Assembly (NCBI GenBank): GCA_038277395.1
Contig: CM076189.1
Span: 215,428,011-215,492,010 of the forward strand
Direction: 5' to 3'
Source of the DNA: Dryocosmus kuriphilus
Taxonomy: Eukaryota > Arthropoda > Insecta > Hymenoptera > Cynipidae
DNA: 64,000 nucleotides
In this document: positions 59,544 to 64,000 of the stretch, in pieces
How positions within the stretch are numbered: the first letter of the stretch is position 1
Layout of the letters: every line of letters begins with the position of its first letter
Position numbers and translations under genes: made by a program
Notes under the pieces: generated by a model
What the model was told of the DNA's origin: nothing
Seen by the model: the letters and a program-made list of their open reading frames with translations, nothing else
Databases searched by the model: none

Positions 59544-60091
59544 TTCGTGATTATGTTGAAAGAATCGACCTATTTAAGACATACAGCAATGTGAAAAGTT
59601 ATTATTCCTATTATTATTTCAATTATTTCTTTCAACAATTATTATTTTTTTGCATTTCTTGTTTATATGCGAATAAAAGTTAGGTTAGGATTATTTCTTG
59701 ATGAAAATAGATATAAAAACTTTATAAATACAAAATTATATTTGCTATTATATAAAGATATAGCTTTTCTAAATAGTTTTTTTATATATTTATAGAAATA
59801 TCTTACTTTTTTCAAGGTTTAAACGTGTTCTGTTTGCAAATCGTGCACAACGGTTGACATTGGTGTCAACTGTCAACCTGTCAATCATGCAGGCGAAGCG
59901 AGGCCGCGAGTCGCGCCTGATGTTTTTGACGTGCGCGTTGCGGCTTGCACTGCACTGAGTGCGAGGCGAGCAGAGGCGAGTGAGAAAAAGCGTGCAAGTG
60001 CAGGTGTGTTTTTTGTGATGCCCTGTTTTTAAGTTTTAATTGATTATAAACACCAAATATTGCATCAAAATTGTGAAATTTAATAACAAGA
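59544..60091. promoter_or_regulatory. Shared zuc-Thoc1 divergent promoter region
   Basis: The start codons of zuc (minus) and Thoc1 (plus) are 548 bp apart and back to back. A G+C-rich patch at about 59880-60005 (gcgaggccgcgagtcgcg..., gcgaggcgagcagaggcg) is the likely core of a bidirectional promoter in A+T-rich surroundings. It also contains direct repeats of 'ttgacattggtgtcaactgtcaacctgtca' type near 59855-59885. No TATA box was seen. Confidence 0.5.
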
Positions 60092-63000
60092 ATGGCAATG
60101 TTTGAAACGTTAAGAAAAGATTTCAACGTAAGTATACTATATAGTTTGTACCAATAACTAAACTATTTCTCTCATTTTGAGGTTAGGATTTTCTTGCTTT
60201 TTCTGAAAAAAGCACATAAACTTTGTAAAATATATACAAACTTCATTTAATATTAAATATTTGGTGCAATTCTTTCTATCTTTAACTCATATATACCTAA
60301 TTTCTACATCTTTATTCAAAATTTCATGTCAATTTTATTAAAAGTTTTAGATTACGTAGGAAGTAAATTTTGCAAATTTGCCGCTTATTGTTGGGAAGGG
60401 CGGGGTGAGATGGTCATATTTATCTTTTTAATGCCAGTATTTAAAATCTGCAATTCCCAGCTTGAAATTAAATTTCTATGTATATTCTATAAACATTTTT
60501 AATAATAATTTTATCAATATTAAGGTAAATAAGAACTAATTTGCGGTACTAGAAACAAAAATAAAAAACTAGTGCGCTTGGCTCATATCGCCCCATGCCT
60601 GGGGCGGGAAGAGTCATGTAGTGGGGCGGGATGAGCCACTTAATTTTAAGACTTATTAATATATTATTTTTTAGGAATAGGTATTACGTATAAGCATATT
60701 AAATAATAAAAATATATCTTACATGTATTTTCAAAGAAAAATTGGAAATTTTTTGAAGTTTGACCTTAAAAATATGAAGAAATGCATTCTGAACATATAT
60801 GGGGAATTGAAATTTGAATATTCATTAGAAATATAATAAAATTGATTGAAATTTTAACATTTTTCTTTTAAATCTCGAAATTTAGGTACTTTATGCGTAG
60901 CATAATATTCAAGAACTTAAAATTCTATTATTTTAAAATAATTTTCAATATTTTTTCTGCCTAAAGTAGATCGTGGAACACCGTGTTTGTCTGCCGCTTG
61001 ACGGCAACTCATATTGTACTCTAATACAGATCGCACTGCGGCTCTCATACTTTCTTCTGACCATTCTTGTCGATTGCTTTTCTTTACGTACTTTTGCACC
61101 ATTTTATTATCACAAAAGTACCAGCTCCCTACCCGGGCTACCCAATCTCGAACGTGGCTAGCCTGTCTACCAAAGAGGTTATGTCGTTTTATCAAGAGGT
61201 TGCTCCTCATTCCGCCCCAGAATAGTGGCTCATTCCGCCCCGTTCAAAACTTTCACGTAAAATCTACATTATTATATATAAATCTGTCAAAAACTTAAAG
61301 TTTAATAAATACGCTATCTAAAAACTGTCGAAAAAAACATCTAATGTTTGATTTTGAGTGAATCTTGGCATTTTAAACAAAAGGAAAAATAGTAAAATAG
61401 AGGTCTCTAAACTTCAATCATGACTTAATTCTCCGTTTATACGAATTTAGGTAGATATTCACTTTTTAAAAGGAAGTTTGATAAGGTATCTGATATTAGC
61501 ATAAAGAACAGTTACAAGAAATGTATAGCTAACGAGAAAATTAAGTGGCTCATATTACCCCATATGCCCATATCGCCCCGCCCTACCCTATTTTTATTTA
61601 ATTGCATTATTGTAAGATTCAGGTTTTGAATACTTTAATTCTTAACTTGAATATTTTAATTTGTATTTCTATTTTGAATGCAGACTTCAAATTTGAATAA
61701 ACGCAAGCTAATAAAATCAATGATTTCAATATTTCAGAAATATTTGCAACAATCTTTTAAAACATTAGACACATCATCGTTTATTAAAAAATGCACAGAT
61801 CATTGCTCAAACGATGCCGACAGAAAATCAGCAGTCGATCAGGCTTTGCGGGACACTTTGCTCCACATTTTATCGAACAATTCGTCAGGAAATGTGCAAT
61901 CCCTGGAATCCTACATATCATTTTGCATCGATCTTTGTAGAAAGGATTTAGCAACAGCGAGTGTTCCGGTAATGTTGCTAGGAGATATATTCGATACGAT
62001 GACACTAGATCGTTGTGAGAATCTCTTCACGTTTGTGGAAAACAATGTCGTCGTTTGGAAAGAGGAAATGTTCTTTGGAGCCTGTAAGAATAATTTGCTG
62101 AGGATGTGCAACGATCTCCTAAGAAGGCTTTCTCGGTCTCAGCAAACTGTTTTCTGCGGAAGAATTCTCCTCTTCTTGGCTAAATTCTTTCCATTCTCGG
62201 AGAGATCTGGATTGAATATTGTCAGCGAGTTCAATTTAGAAAATCATACAGAATTTGGAACCGAGAAATCCGAAGATGTTTTGGAGCAAATGGATGAGGA
62301 TGGCGATAAATCGGAAAGCAAATTAACCATTGATTATAATCTCTATAGGAAATTCTGGGCGTTACAGGATTTTTTCAGGAATCCAAATCAGTGTTACAGC
62401 AAAATCCACTGGAAAGTCTTCTCAGCGGTGAGGAACTTTTTTTTGTAACTTCGCATATCGATGAAATTGATGAGGCAGCGATAATTTCGAATTGATGTAG
62501 AAGCCTCTAACGATAATCTGCACAATTTGAACCTGAAAGCATTCAGTGATTACATAAGTTTTGCACCCCTCTTTTTTAAACTAATTTTTAATTTGGATGA
62601 CTTTTGCAGCATGCCTCGAATGTATTATCAGCATTTGCGTCTTTCAAATTGGAAGAACAGAGAAGTTGCCCTGCGGTTATGAAAGTTGATTCCTCGATGG
62701 AGGTGACACATAAAGAGACGCATTATTTTGCAAAGTACCTCACGAATCAAAAATTGCTGGAACTTCAGCTTTCTGACTCAAATTTTCGGAGATATGTCCT
62801 GCTGCAGTTTCTTATTTTGTTCCAGTATTTGAATAGTACAGTGAAATTCAAAGCGTAAGTTGAATTATGAATTTATGGAGAGACATGAGTACAGGTTGTT
62901 TATGTTAAGAGACTGTATAAGTATTATTCTTCAGTTAAATATGCATTTAAATTTTGTAGGGAAACACATGAGTTGAAAGCGGATCAAGTCGAATGGGTGA

Positions 63001-64000
63001 AATCAACAACGGAACAAGTTTACACACTTCTTGCTGAAACCCCTCCTGATGGTTCAGCTTTTGCGGAAACTGTGAAACACATTTTGGCTCGAGAAGAACA
63101 CTGGAATGCCTGGAAGAATGAAGGTTGTCCTGATTTTAAAAGGCCTGCACCCGATGTAACTGATGAGGATACGAAGGAGATAAAAAAACCGAAAAGATCG
63201 CGTCGAAGAATTGGCGATGTTATAAAAGAGGCGCAGTTGGCTGGAAAATATCACATGGGAAAGTATGTAAATTATACAACCCGTATAATATTTAACAATA
63301 AAAATTTCTTAAATTTAAATTACTTTTGACATCTAACTCTTTTAGAATGAATTTCTTCTCAAATGATAATAAAAATATGATCTTTACAGCCCTGAGTTGA
63401 CAAAATTATGGAACCTGTGTCCGAATAATTTAGAAGCTTGTAAATCGAAAGATCGAGATTTCCTTCCCTCTTTGGAAACGTATTTCGAGGAAGCGATTAT
63501 ACAAGCGGACCCGGCAGCGATGGTCGATGAGGAATACAAGTAAGGACCAATATCTTAAAAACGAAAATTTGCCTTTGCTTTTATTAACGTTTCTTTCGTT
63601 ATTTTACAGGAAAGTAAATGATGGAAATTTCGGTTGGAGAGCTTTGAGATTATTAGCAAGGTGCAGTCCTCATTTCTTTGTCCATGGGAACTATCCTATT
63701 AATAAACTTCCTGAGTACCTGGAAACGATGATTAAGAAAATAGCTAAGGATAGACCGGTAAGTTCACTGAATTCTTGAATAATTTATACACTTGAATTGT
63801 ATTTATATTGCAGAATTTAAAGTTGCTGAGATCTCTTGCTTTATTTATAGCAAACCCAAAGTGATGCGCAAAAGGAGGCTGATGAGACTCCTCCTCCTGA
63901 GCCAAGTGATCAAGAGTTCAATGAAGACGTTTTACAAAAAGAATCTGAACAAGCGGATGCTGAAAATACAGAAAAAACTTCTAAACTTACTCCGGAACTG
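60092..64000 (+). CDS. Thoc1: THO complex subunit 1 (THOC1/HPR1), 3' end outside window
   Basis: Seven exons join in frame: 60092-60127, 61684-62427, 62610-62854, 62960-63262, 63390-63539, 63610-63757 and 63851-64000 (open at the window edge), 592 codons so far. Family landmarks: LLRMCNDLLRRLSRSQ, VFCGRILLFLAKFFPFSERS, GLN...FNLEN, DYNLYRKFWALQDFFRNP, LQLSDSNFRRYVLLQFLILF, WNAWKNEGCP, LWNLCPNNLEACK, and NFGWRALRLLARCSPHFF near the end. THOC1 is a nuclear scaffold of the TREX/THO complex that couples transcription to mRNA export and limits R-loops. Human THOC1 has about 657 residues with a C-terminal death domain, which would lie beyond the window. The visible end is an acidic low-complexity stretch that usually precedes that domain. 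Exon 1 encodes only 12 residues. Intron 1 holds a pogo-like transposon. Confidence 0.92.
60390..61592 (-). mobile_element. Pogo/Tigger-like element, copy 2, in Thoc1 intron 1
   Basis: The ends gggaagggcggggtgagat and (inverse) gggtagggcggggcgatat are similar terminal inverted repeats, with 'gagccacttaattt' as an inner repeat on each side. The minus strand at 60917-61210 encodes VQKYVKKSNRQEWSEESMRA followed by AVRSVLEYNMSCRQAADKHG and VPRSTLGR, a pipsqueak/CENP-B-type helix-turn-helix typical of pogo-like transposases. The DDE domain is missing, so this is an internally deleted, non-autonomous copy. Related copy at 10640-11725. Confidence 0.65.

Overview
The window is eukaryotic nuclear DNA from an insect, most probably a hymenopteran. 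This rests on spliced GT-AG genes, A+T-rich spacers, short exons, insect-type orthologues (nonA, small optic lobes, zucchini, Thoc1) and heavy loading with DNA transposons and fold-back elements. The species cannot be named from sequence alone.

Layout. (1) 1-134: the last exon of an unidentified plus-strand gene. (2) 0.5-9.7 kb: accessory DNA holding a dispersed repeat (called R here) marked by GC-rich 'gcgcttcgcgctcg' words, a 475-bp TTAA-flanked hairpin MITE nested in it, more hairpin elements, and a frameshifted transposase-like gene. (3) 9.7-13.6 kb: five candidate box C/D snoRNAs on the minus strand, including two paralogues of U24/SNORD24, interrupted by a pogo-like transposon remnant. 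(4) 16.8-33.0 kb, minus: nonA, a DBHS-family RNA-binding protein (two RRMs, NOPS, coiled coil) in nine coding exons. Its introns hold two near-identical 143-nt H/ACA-like RNAs, and the 9.7-kb intron 1 holds a hAT element with TIRs and nested fold-backs. (5) 33.0-37.6 kb: A+T-rich spacer. (6) 37.6-42.4 kb, minus: small optic lobes / calpain-15, seven RanBP2-type zinc fingers plus a calpain domain with its triad, but with a one-base frameshift in a T7 run. (7) 42.7-53 kb: MITEs, R copy 2, a 2.1-kb inverted repeat with hammerhead-like motifs, and tRNA-Arg(TCT). (8) 53.2-57.5 kb, minus: a decayed dipeptidyl-peptidase-4-like gene broken at the catalytic serine, with R copy 3 inside. (9) 58.5-59.5 kb, minus: zucchini/PLD6, head to head with (10) Thoc1 (plus, 60.1 kb to the window end), which carries a second pogo-like element in intron 1.

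Functional themes. The intact genes lean towards RNA biology: NonA (paraspeckle-type RNA binding), Zucchini (piRNA biogenesis nuclease on mitochondria), THOC1 (mRNA export; the THO complex also acts on piRNA precursors in flies) and a snoRNA set. The snoRNA array lies downstream of nonA on the same strand, so nonA and the array may share a transcription unit. The least expected content is the snoRNA set: C/D guides whose predicted LSU rRNA target positions follow the box+5 rule, with two U24 paralogues differing by one base of guide register.
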